From JAXDMK01 sp963790325 (GTDB taxonomy: Bacteria; Actinomycetota; Acidimicrobiia; Acidimicrobiales; AC-14), in contig CAWBNY010000003.1 in NCBI GenBank assembly GCA_963790325.1, positions 930,001 to 994,000 on the forward strand: DNA of 64,000 nt, read 5' to 3'. Both the position numbers and the translations under genes were made by a program. Below, in pieces: positions 33,022 to 40,919 of this stretch. A model generated the notes under the pieces. It did no database searches, was not told where the DNA came from, and saw only the letters and a list, made by a program, of their open reading frames with translations. Position 1 is the stretch's first letter. Each line of letters begins with the position of its first letter.

Positions 33022-34542
33022 TCACAGATCGACGAGGTGGACGGGGTCGCCCACGATGCTCACCGACCACGTCGTGCGGTCGGTCGCGGTGGATCCGACC
33101 GTGTAGCGGATCTGCCACCAGACCTTGGCCCCGAACACCGTCGTGTAGTTCGGAGGCAGCTTGACGTCGAGGACGATCCGCCGGTCGTTGTACTTGGAGT
33201 TGCTCTGGAGGTTGCTGTAGGGCTGGGTGCCGGTGCCGCTGACCAGGATCGACGTCACGTTGGACCCGCTGCACCCACCGGAGGGGGGCGTCGGGGGGTT
33301 GCAGGGGGTGCGCCAGTTGAAGGTCGCCGGCGACCCGTTGGGGTCGAGGACCTCGATCTTCTGGGCCCCCTCGCCGGAGTCGAAGAGCGTGAGCTGCATC
33401 GTCTTGCCGGCATGGAGGGCGGCCACCTCGGCCAGGTAGAAGGTGGCGGTGGATCCGGCGCTGCCACCGAGGTTGGCGTAGATCGACATGTCCCCGACGC
33501 CGTGGATCTGGGGGCAGCCCGCCGAGTACCCGGACTGGCCCTGGATCGTGGTGCAGGTGGTGAACAGCGCGCCGGTGTAGGCGCGCAGGGCGAAGCCGTT
33601 CGACCCCCGGCTCTCCGTGGCCTGGACCTGGGTCCGGACCCGGACGTAGTAGGTGCCGGCCGCCGGGTCGACCCATGTGTGCAGCGGCATCCACAGGTTC
33701 TTGTAGAGCAAGTTGTTGGTGGCGATGGTGGTCGTCGAGAGCAACGGGTTGTCGCTGGTGTCGAGGGGGGTGTTGTCGGCTCCGTAGACCTCGAACACAG
33801 TGGTCACGGCCTGCGCCTCGGAGGTGAGGGTGACGTCCGGCACCGCGCCGGAGGTGCTGTGGCCGCCGTCGTAGACCTCCAGGCGCAGGGCGAGGGCGTT
33901 CTGGGGAAGCTCGACCGCGTAGAGGTACCCGTCCGGGTCGTAGTCCCCCGTCTGGGCCGACCCGTTGTTGCATTGGAGGGCGGACCCGGTCGAGGTGCTG
34001 TAGGACTCGTAGCGGGCCAGCTTCAGGTCCCCGCTCTCGTGGCCGGCGCAGTACCCGTTGACTGCGGCCCAGAAGTTCTCCCGGTTGCTTCCGGAGAGGA
34101 GGTCGCCCGTCCCGAAGGTGTTCTTCGGGCTGCCCAGAGGGACCGGGAGGACGTATTCGGCGGTGGCCGTGCGGCGCAGTGCCTGGTCGCCGGCCACGAA
34201 CGAGGAGAAGTGGCGGTCGGCCTTGGCGTCGACGATGACGACTGTGAGCTGGCGGGAGTTCCCCGGCTCGGGGGAGGCGGTCACCGTTATGGAACCGCCG
34301 GTGGTGAAGCCGTTGCGGGAGGCGGCGGCCACCGCCGCCGCCTCCGACGCCGGGAAGTCCGGCATCCACACGACACCGGCCAGGGCGGCGGCATCGGCCG
34401 CCCGCTGGATCTGAGAGACGCGGGCGTACCAGCCGCCGATGTCGACGGCGAAGGCGGCCGAGACGACCAGGACGGAGAGGGTGACGCTCAGCATCATGAG
34501 CATGTAGCCGCCCTCGTCCCGGCACCGGCCCCGGTCCTCCAC
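33022..34542 (-). CDS. TadG-like Flp pilus protein
   Basis: 506-aa protein. The N-terminal pilin-like segment GGYMLMMLSVTLSVLVVSAA plus DIGGWYARVSQIQRAADAAALAGV is the TadE/TadG DUF2134 signature. The remaining about 440 residues are extracellular, rich in Ser/Thr/Gly, with beta-strand-like blocks (NALALRLEVYDGG, GTYYVRVRTQVQAT) resembling pre-peptidase carbohydrate-binding modules. Such large TadG proteins could be surface adhesins. GTG at 34542 starts 1 nt after the upstream stop, within the pilin operon. Confidence 0.8.
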   Translation of the reverse strand: MEDRGRCRDEGGYMLMMLSVTLSVLVVSAAFAVDIGGWYARVSQIQRAADAAALAGVVWMPDFPASEAAAVAAASRNGFTTGGSITVTASPEPGNSRQLTVVIVDAKADRHFSSFVAGDQALRRTATAEYVLPVPLGSPKNTFGTGDLLSGSNRENFWAAVNGYCAGHESGDLKLARYESYSTSTGSALQCNNGSAQTGDYDPDGYLYAVELPQNALALRLEVYDGGHSTSGAVPDVTLTSEAQAVTTVFEVYGADNTPLDTSDNPLLSTTTIATNNLLYKNLWMPLHTWVDPAAGTYYVRVRTQVQATESRGSNGFALRAYTGALFTTCTTIQGQSGYSAGCPQIHGVGDMSIYANLGGSAGSTATFYLAEVAALHAGKTMQLTLFDSGEGAQKIEVLDPNGSPATFNWRTPCNPPTPPSGGCSGSNVTSILVSGTGTQPYSNLQSNSKYNDRRIVLDVKLPPNYTTVFGAKVWWQIRYTVGSTATDRTTWSVSIVGDPVHLVDL

Positions 34543-34543
34543 C

Positions 34544-35128
34544 TCACGCCTCCTGGGGCTCGAGGCGCATGACGGCGTCGTCGGTGAGCGTGATCCGCGA
34601 CCCGAGCACCGTCGTCATCATCGGGTGACGCACCGTCACCCGGACCCCGAGATAGTCGTTGCCCAGGGCCTGCACGCTCTGCCTCGTCGCCGGGCACCAC
34701 CAGCCGTCGAGCGCCCCGACGCCGCACCCGAACCACGTCCCGGGGTTGGTGCCGGCCACCACCTGCGCCAGTTGCGAGCCGGTGTAGACGTTGCACGACC
34801 CGCTCACGCTGTGGGGCGCGGGCGTGAGGCAGCCGGCGGGCACCGCCCCGTCGCTGGTGGACGACTTGTAGACGATCACCCAGTCCACGTTGGACAGGCC
34901 GATGTCGTACAGGACGGAGCCGGAGGCGAGCAGGATGCCCTGGTCGGCGGCGGCGATCTTGCCCTCGGCGCTGCCGACGCGCACGCCGGCGCGCACCGCC
35001 GTCTGCACGGTCAGGCGGGACCTCCACGCCCCGCCGAGCTCGATCACGCCGAAGGCGAAGACGGCCAGGACAGGCAGGACGAAGGCGAGCTCGGTCATCG
35101 CTGTCCCCCGCTGGTCCCGGCGGATCAC
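34544..35128 (-). CDS. TadE-like pseudopilin
   Basis: 194-aa protein with the TadE processing motif RGTAMTELAFVLPVLAVFAF and a single N-terminal hydrophobic helix; the rest is an extracytoplasmic domain with several cysteines. The GTG start overlaps the preceding pseudopilin stop (GTGA). It shares blocks with that protein (a VPAGC/VPPGC block, a GSCNVYTG or GVCNRYTG block, and WWCPATR/FWCPTTR), so the two are paralogues from a tandem duplication. Maturation would need a prepilin peptidase encoded elsewhere. Confidence 0.8.
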   Translation of the reverse strand: MIRRDQRGTAMTELAFVLPVLAVFAFGVIELGGAWRSRLTVQTAVRAGVRVGSAEGKIAAADQGILLASGSVLYDIGLSNVDWVIVYKSSTSDGAVPAGCLTPAPHSVSGSCNVYTGSQLAQVVAGTNPGTWFGCGVGALDGWWCPATRQSVQALGNDYLGVRVTVRHPMMTTVLGSRITLTDDAVMRLEPQEA

Positions 35129-35718
35129 GTGAGGGTCCTCGGCTCGATCCGGAGGATGGTGTCGGCCTCGAAGACCAGACCGGTGCCGAGGATTCCGGTG
35201 AGGTTGCGGTGGGTCGCCCGGACGAGGACGCCGACGTGATCGGGCGGCCCGTTCGCCCCCGAGAGCGCCGTCCTGCGGGTGGTCGGGCACCAGAAGTGGT
35301 CGATCTTGGACACCGGACCCGGAGGTCCGACGCACCCGAACTGGGAGCTGGCCAGGGTCAGGTCGGCGCCGGTGTAACGGTTGCAGACCCCGGCGACGCT
35401 CGCCGTCCTGCAGCCCGGGGGCACGACCGCGCCCGGTCCCGAGGCCTTGTACACGACGATCGTCGTGATCTGCGCCCCGCCGACCCCTCCCGCGCCGCCC
35501 TTCATCGCCTGGAGCACGTGGTAGTCGGCCAACACGTCGGCCGCGGTCCCGCTGGCGCGGCGAGCGCCGGCGAGAGCCATGTTGTCCACGCTGAGCCGCT
35601 CGTGCAGGGCGTAGCCCCCCTCGATCGCCCCGAGGAGCAGGAGGAGGAACACCGGCGTCACGAACGCCGCTTCCAGGACGGCGTACCCCCCTTCCGAGCT
35701 CCGCAGACCGATCCCCAT
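35125..35718 (-). CDS. TadE-like pseudopilin, paralogue
   Basis: 197-aa protein opening SSEGGYAVLEAAFVTPVFLL, a TadE pseudopilin processing site and helix. The rest resembles the following gene (CNRYTGADL, FWCPTTRRTAL). First gene of the seven-gene tad operon, with ATG at 35718. No small Flp major pilin precedes it, so these pseudopilins may be the structural subunits, or a pilin lies elsewhere. Confidence 0.8.
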   Translation of the reverse strand: MGIGLRSSEGGYAVLEAAFVTPVFLLLLLGAIEGGYALHERLSVDNMALAGARRASGTAADVLADYHVLQAMKGGAGGVGGAQITTIVVYKASGPGAVVPPGCRTASVAGVCNRYTGADLTLASSQFGCVGPPGPVSKIDHFWCPTTRRTALSGANGPPDHVGVLVRATHRNLTGILGTGLVFEADTILRIEPRTLT

Positions 35719-35803
35719 CCCCGATCAGGTCGGCTGACCGGGCGGGGGCCTGGATGGCCCGTATGGCCCAATTCGGGGGAGTCGGGGGGCCGGCCCGATC
35801 CGG

Positions 35804-36454
35804 CTACGGCTCGAGGGCGGCCCGGAAGACGGAGCGGATGTGGACCAGGCGGGCCTCGAGGACGTCGGGGGCGAGGGGGTCGCCGCCCAGGAGGTCCTCC
35901 AGGAAGGGGACGTCGCTGAAGTAGCTCAGAAGGGCGCCGTAGATGGTGAAGAAGAGCTGCTCGGGGTCGTGCTTGCGCAGCCGGCCGGCCGCCATCTCCC
36001 CCTCGAAGAAGACGACCGCCCGGGTGAACAGGGGACGCAACCCGGCGCCCAGCTCGGCACCCAGCCGGCTGGCATCCTCCAACGCCTCCCGCCGAACCAG
36101 GCGCACGAAGGCGGGGTGGGCCATGAAGAACATGAACCCGGCGGTGAGGATCCGGTCGACCTGCTCCCACCCGACCCGGGTGCCGTTGGCCAGGGTGGCC
36201 TCCTCGACCCGCTGGTACCAGTCGTCGAGGGCCCGCTCGAAGACCTCCCGGTAGAGGGCCTCCTTGGACGGGAAGTGGTGGAGGAGGCTGGGCCGGCGGA
36301 TGCCGACGGCGGCGGCGATGTCGTTGAGGGACGTCCCGTCGTAGCCATGCTCGGAGAAGCACCGGAGCGCCTCCACCAGGATGGCGTCGCGCGTGGTCGG
36401 CGGGGGCGGGGCCGGGGCCAACGGGCTTGTCTTGCCGCTAGACAACGAGCTCAC
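35804..36454 (-). CDS. TetR-family repressor
   Basis: 216-aa regulator: the N-terminal helix-turn-helix contains ALRCFSEHGYDGTSLNDIAAA and RRPSLLHHFPSKEALYREVF, and the C-terminal ligand domain has the length usual for fatty-acid-responsive TetR proteins. GTG at 36454. It is divergent from a desaturase gene, and the shared region holds a clear palindrome, so it most likely represses the desaturase, perhaps sensing acyl-CoA. Confidence 0.88.
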   Translation of the reverse strand: MSSLSSGKTSPLAPAPPPPTTRDAILVEALRCFSEHGYDGTSLNDIAAAVGIRRPSLLHHFPSKEALYREVFERALDDWYQRVEEATLANGTRVGWEQVDRILTAGFMFFMAHPAFVRLVRREALEDASRLGAELGAGLRPLFTRAVVFFEGEMAAGRLRKHDPEQLFFTIYGALLSYFSDVPFLEDLLGGDPLAPDVLEARLVHIRSVFRAALEP

Positions 36455-36534
36455 CCGCTACGTCGTCGGGCAGCATTACCTCCAGGGTACCCCGCCACCG
36501 GCCGGCGGGCCGGGACCGCCGACCCCGTTCCGTC

Positions 36535-36555
36535 TACCTACCGGTCGGTAGGGTA
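36535..36555. promoter_or_regulatory. TetR-type operator palindrome
   Basis: CCTACCG (36537-36543) and CGGTAGG (36546-36552) form a perfect inverted repeat around a 2-bp centre, 15 bp before the desaturase start at 36567. Size and position fit a TetR operator blocking transcription of the desaturase gene. Confidence 0.65.
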
Positions 36556-36566
36556 ACGTTCGGCCA

Positions 36567-37310
36567 ATGGTCCGAAGCCTCCCTATCGCCCTGCTCGTCG
36601 CGTTCGCAGTCACCCAGCTGGCCAACCTGGTGACCACGACCTACCTCCACCGCACGCTCGCCCACAAGGCGCTGCGCCTGTCTCCGGGCGTGACCGCCGC
36701 CTTCCGGGTGCTCACCTGGATCACCACCGGCATCCGCCCCCGCCAGTGGGTGGCGGTCCACCGCAAGCACCACGCCCACACCGACGAGGAGGGCGATCCC
36801 CATTCCCCTCTCCTGCTCGGCTTCCTGGCCGTGCAGGTGGGCAACGTCGCCCTCTACCGCAAGGCGGCCGCCGACCGCGACATGGTGGCCCGCTACTCCC
36901 GCGACCTGCCCGCCGACCGCTGGGACCGCGTCCTGTTCGACCACGCCATCCTCGGGCTGGCGGTCGGCGTGGCCATACTCGTGGTCGTGCTCGGACCCTG
37001 GCTGGGACTGGTGGCGGGCCTGGTCCATGCGGTGGCGTACCTGGCCCTGAGCTCGGCGGTCAACGCGGCCGGCCACACCTTCGGCCGCCGGCCCCATCCC
37101 AACCGGGCCGGCAACCTGCAGTGGCTGGCCTGGCTGACCGCCGGCGAGGGCCTCCACAACAACCACCACCACGCCCCGACGGCACCCCGCCTGTCGATGG
37201 CCCGGGGCGAGATCGATCCCGGCTGGTGGCTGGTACGGACGCTGCGCGGCCTGGGCTGGGCCACCCTCCGGGAGCGAAAAGCCGAACTGGTGACGGTTTC
37301 CGGGGCCTGA
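36567..37310 (+). CDS. membrane fatty-acid desaturase (acyl-CoA desaturase type)
   Basis: 247-aa di-iron membrane desaturase. Three histidine boxes are present: HRTLAH (H28-H33), HRKHHAH (H65-H71) and HNNHHH (near residue 194). It would introduce a double bond into acyl chains and tune membrane fluidity. It is shorter than the usual 300-350 aa, lacking extra N-terminal residues. ATG at 36567 is clear. The 3' end forms the left arm of a long hairpin (37284-37333), its stop codon making the loop. Confidence 0.85.
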   Translation: MVRSLPIALLVAFAVTQLANLVTTTYLHRTLAHKALRLSPGVTAAFRVLTWITTGIRPRQWVAVHRKHHAHTDEEGDPHSPLLLGFLAVQVGNVALYRKAAADRDMVARYSRDLPADRWDRVLFDHAILGLAVGVAILVVVLGPWLGLVAGLVHAVAYLALSSAVNAAGHTFGRRPHPNRAGNLQWLAWLTAGEGLHNNHHHAPTAPRLSMARGEIDPGWWLVRTLRGLGWATLRERKAELVTVSGA

Positions 37311-37333
37311 GCCCCGGAAAACGTCACCAGTTC
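37284..37333. terminator. palindromic repeat copy 2, bidirectional terminator
   Basis: Arms 37284-37306 and 37311-37333 match over 22 of 23 positions, around a CTGA tetraloop whose TGA is the desaturase stop. The right arm ends 4 bp before the convergent transketolase stop. The core GAACTGGTGACGG is shared with the elements at 7540 and (as GAACCGGTGACGG) 57393. Confidence 0.8.
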
Positions 37334-37336
37334 GAA

Positions 37337-39176
37337 CTACTTCAGCAGGCCCCGGACGGCGTCGGCGATGGCGGAGGCGTCGATGCCCGCGGCCGCCAGC
37401 AACTCGTCGGGCTTGCCCGAGGTGGGCATCCCCGAGACGGCCAGGTGGGCGATGGACACGGCCAGGCCGGCCTCGACCAGGGCGGTGGCGACGGCGTCGC
37501 CGATGCCCCCCTCGGGCCAGTGGTCCTCGACCACGACGATGCGGCCGTTGGTGGCCCGGACGGCGGCGGCGATGCCGGCTCCGTCGATCGGCTTGACCGA
37601 GTAGGCGTCGATGATGCGGACGTCGACCCCGTCGGCGGCGAGGGCGTCGGCTGCCTTCATCGACTCACCGACGGTGATGCCGCCGGCCACGATCGTGACC
37701 TGGTCGGCGTCGGACGACCGCACGACCTTCGACCCGCCGACCGGGAACTCCTCGTCGGGGCCGTAGATGGTGGTGGTGTTGGCCCGGGTGGTGCGCAGGT
37801 AGCAGATGCCGTCGAGGTCGGCCATGGCCGCCACCAGCTTCGCCGTCTGGTTGGCGTCGCACGGGTAGAGGATGGTCGAGCCGTGGATGGCCCGCAGGGA
37901 GGCGATGTCCTCCAGCGCCATCTGCGACGGGCCGTCCTCGCCGATCGAGCACCCGACGTGGGACCCGATCAGGTTCATCCGGGCCCGGCTGACGGCGGCC
38001 ATGCGCACGAAGTCGTAGGCCCGGGCCAGGAAGGCGCCGAAGGTGGAGGCGTAGGGGATCCAGCCCCGGACCTGGATGCCGACGGCGTTGGCCACCATCT
38101 GCTGCTCGGCGATGAAGCACTCGATGTAGCGGTCGGGGTGGGCGTCGCGGAAGATCTCGGAGAAGGTGGAGTTGGAGACCTCGCCGTCGAGGGCGACGAC
38201 ATCGCCCCGGGCGTCGCCCAGGGCGGCCAGAGCCTCGCCGTAGACCTTGCGGGTGGCGATCGAGCTGCCCAGCTCGTAGACGGGGAGCTTCAGCTCGCCG
38301 GTGGCGGGGAACGTGTGGGGCGTGCCGCCGGTGGGGGGCGCGGGGACGGTGGCGGTGAGGCCGCGGTCGCCGCCGAGCTCCTCGATGGCGCCGGGGATGT
38401 CCTCGAGGGGCTTGCCGTGGGCGTTGAGCTGGTCCTCGACCGCGGCCACCCCCCGGCCCTTCTTGGTGCGGGCGAGCACGACGGTGGGCTTGCCGGTGAC
38501 CGCGACCGCCTCGGCGAAGGCGGCGTCGACTGGCGTCGACGTCGTGGCCGTCGACCTCGATCGCGTGCCAACCGAAGGCCTCGAACTGCTTCTTGTAGGG
38601 CTCCATGTCCCACCCGTAGCGGGTGGCCCGGCTCTGGCCGAGGCGGTTGACGTCGACGATGGCGGTGAGGTTGTCGAGCTCCTCGTACGACGCGGCCGCG
38701 GCCGCCTCCCACATCGAGCCCTCGGCCATCTCCGAGTCACCGCAGATCACCCACGTGCGGTAGGGCAGCCGGTCGAGGCGCTTGGCCGCGATGGCCACGC
38801 CGACGGCGATGGGCAGGCCCTGGCCGAGGGAGCCGGTGGCCACGTCGACCCACGGCAGGCGGGGGGTGGGGTGGCCCTCCAGCCGGCTGCCGATGTGGCG
38901 GTAGGTTTCCATCTCCTCCTGGGTGACCGCGCCCACCGCCTTGTAGATGGCGTAGATCAGGGGGGACGCGTGGCCCTTGGAGAAGATGAGGTGGTCGGCG
39001 TTGGGGTTCTTGGGATCGTCGAAGTCGTAGCGCAGGTACTTGGTGACCAGGACGGCCATGAAGTCGGCGGCCGACATCGACGAGGTCGGGTGTCCGGACT
39101 TGGCCGCACCGCTGATCTTCACTGCGTCGACCCGGAACTGCTGGCCGAGGTCACGCCACTGCTGGGACTCGCTCAT
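37337..39176 (-). pseudogene. tkt: transketolase split by a one-base frameshift
   Basis: The N-terminal half (from ATG 39176, MSESQQWRDLG) has the thiamine-diphosphate site blocks SGHPTSS, FSKGHASPLIYAIY, GSLGQGLPIAVG and CGDSEMAEGSMWEA. The reading frame then changes near 38528-38534, and the C-terminal half (VDAAFAEAVAVTGKPTVVLART to the stop at 37337) includes the pyrimidine-binding and C-terminal domains. Removing one base near 38530-38532 restores one 612-aa protein. Everything else is intact, so a sequencing/assembly error is as likely as a recent mutation. Transketolase fits the nearby zwf-opcA-pgl genes. AAGGAG precedes the start. Confidence 0.85.
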
Positions 39177-39294
39177 CAAGAACTCCTTCGCTGGGCGGCG
39201 GCCGGGCCATCCCCGGGCAGGGTCGAGCCGCTCACAGAGGACCCCATCCTATGTTGAGCGCCAGTCGCCGTTATCAGGCGGCTACTTTCGGGGG

Positions 39295-39684
39295 ATGGAC
39301 ATCGTGTCCGCCCTCTTCGTCGAGGGCATCGATATGCGTCAGGTGCCGGGCCCGTCGACCCGTTTCGACCTCACCGGGGTGATGTTCTCCATCGCCGCGC
39401 CGGCCCCGCCGCCGGTCACCATCTCCCCCCACCTCATCGTCTTCATCCGGTGCCCGGCCGACGAGCCGGGCCAGGGGACGATGGAGGTGCGCTTCCTCGA
39501 CTCGAAGGGCGAGGAGGTGGCCCGCAACGCCCAGCCGGTCAACATCATGCCGGGCAAGTTCGGCCGCCAGCTGGTGAAGGGCGACATGAAGTACGAGGAC
39601 TACGGCACCATCGAGGCCCACGTCCGCCTGGTGGGCGGGGCGACCACGGTGGTCCCGTTGACCCTGCTGCCCGCTCCCGCGTGA
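39295..39684 (+). CDS. DUF6941-like protein
   Basis: 129-aa protein, entirely beta-strand-like: MDIVSALFVEGIDMRQVPGP, then SPHLIVFIRCPADEPGQGTM and VRFLDSKGEEVARNAQPVNI, reminiscent of the DUF6941 family. No signal peptide or membrane helix. Function unknown. ATG at 39295 follows a GGGGG stretch; it is coupled (GTGA) to the FIST-domain gene, so the two probably work together. Confidence 0.55.
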   Translation: MDIVSALFVEGIDMRQVPGPSTRFDLTGVMFSIAAPAPPPVTISPHLIVFIRCPADEPGQGTMEVRFLDSKGEEVARNAQPVNIMPGKFGRQLVKGDMKYEDYGTIEAHVRLVGGATTVVPLTLLPAPA

Positions 39685-40853
39685 CCGGAGGCGCCCGGTT
39701 CGCGGCCGGACTCTCCCAGCACCCGTCGCCGGCGGTGGCGGTGGGTGAGGTGCTCGGCCAGGTCCTCGACCGTCTGGGGCCCGACAAACCCCCCGACCTG
39801 GCCTTCCTCTTCGTCACCCCGCCCCACGCAGGGGCCCTGGAGGACGCCGCCCGGGCGGTGCGGGAGATGCTGCGCCCGGGGGCGCTGCTGGGGTGCGCGG
39901 CGGTGTCGGTGGTCGGCGGCGGGCGGGAGGTGGAGCAGTCCCCCGGCGTCTCCCTGTGGGCGGGGATGACCGGGAAGGTCACGCCCTTCCACCTCACCGT
40001 GGTGGAGACCCCCGACGGCCAGACGGTCACCGGCTGGCCCGACGAGATCCCCGACGACCCGAGTGCCCTCCTGCTCCTCCCCGACCCCTTCAGCTTCCCC
40101 GCCGACACGTTCCTCCAGCGCCTGGCCCAGGACCGGCCCGGCCTGCCCGTGGTCGGAGGGATGGCGTCGGCCGCCCGGGCCCCGGGTGGCAACCGGCTGG
40201 TCATCGACGACCGGGTCGTGCCCGCCGGCGCGGTGGGGGCGTTCCTGCCCTCGTCGGTGACGGTGACCCCGGTGGTGTCGCAGGGGTGCCGGCCGGTCGG
40301 CTCGCCCTACGCGGTGACCCGGGCCGAGGACAACATCGTCTACGAGCTGGGCGGCAAGTCCGCCATCGAGCGGCTGCAGGAGGTGGCGGCGGGAGCGACC
40401 GAGGCCGACCGCCGCCTGCTGTCCCAGTTCGTCCACGTGGGCCGGGTCATCGACGAGCACAAGGTCGACTTCGAGCGGGGCGACTTCCTCATCCGCAACG
40501 TCCTCGGGGCCGACCCCCGGGCGGGGGCGATCATGGTGAACGACCTGGTCGAGGTGGGAGCGACGCTGCAGTTCCAGGTGCGCGACGCGGCGTCGGCGGG
40601 CGAGGATCTCGGCCACCTCATGAGCGGGCGGACCTCGGACGCAGCCCTGCTGTTCACCTGCAACGGGCGGGGCTCACACATGTTCACCGCCCCTGACCAC
40701 GACGCCACGGTCGTGTCCGAGGCGCTCGGGGGGGCTCCGCTGGCGGGAATGTTCTGCGCCGGCGAGCTCGGTCCCATCGGCGGCCGCAACTTCGTCCACG
40801 GCTTCACCGCCTCGGTGGTTCTGTTCCGGGAGGGCAGCCCGCCCGCCTCCTGA
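39681..40853 (+). CDS. FIST N/FIST C domain sensor protein
   Basis: 390-aa protein with FIST-N (about 20-200: ALLGCAAVSVVGGGREVE) and FIST-C (about 215-370: LLFTCNGRGSHMF, MFCAGELGPIGGRNFVHGFTA) domains. FIST modules are predicted small-molecule sensors linked to signalling proteins. GTG at 39681 overlaps the upstream stop. The SpoIIE phosphatase gene follows after 66 bp on the same strand, so this may feed a signal into that module. Confidence 0.88.
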   Translation: MTGGARFAAGLSQHPSPAVAVGEVLGQVLDRLGPDKPPDLAFLFVTPPHAGALEDAARAVREMLRPGALLGCAAVSVVGGGREVEQSPGVSLWAGMTGKVTPFHLTVVETPDGQTVTGWPDEIPDDPSALLLLPDPFSFPADTFLQRLAQDRPGLPVVGGMASAARAPGGNRLVIDDRVVPAGAVGAFLPSSVTVTPVVSQGCRPVGSPYAVTRAEDNIVYELGGKSAIERLQEVAAGATEADRRLLSQFVHVGRVIDEHKVDFERGDFLIRNVLGADPRAGAIMVNDLVEVGATLQFQVRDAASAGEDLGHLMSGRTSDAALLFTCNGRGSHMFTAPDHDATVVSEALGGAPLAGMFCAGELGPIGGRNFVHGFTASVVLFREGSPPAS

Positions 40854-40919
40854 GCCCTCGCCGTTTCATTCTCGCCGTCGTCTCGTTACCATCCTTTCGC
40901 ACCGACGGGGAGAACTTCA

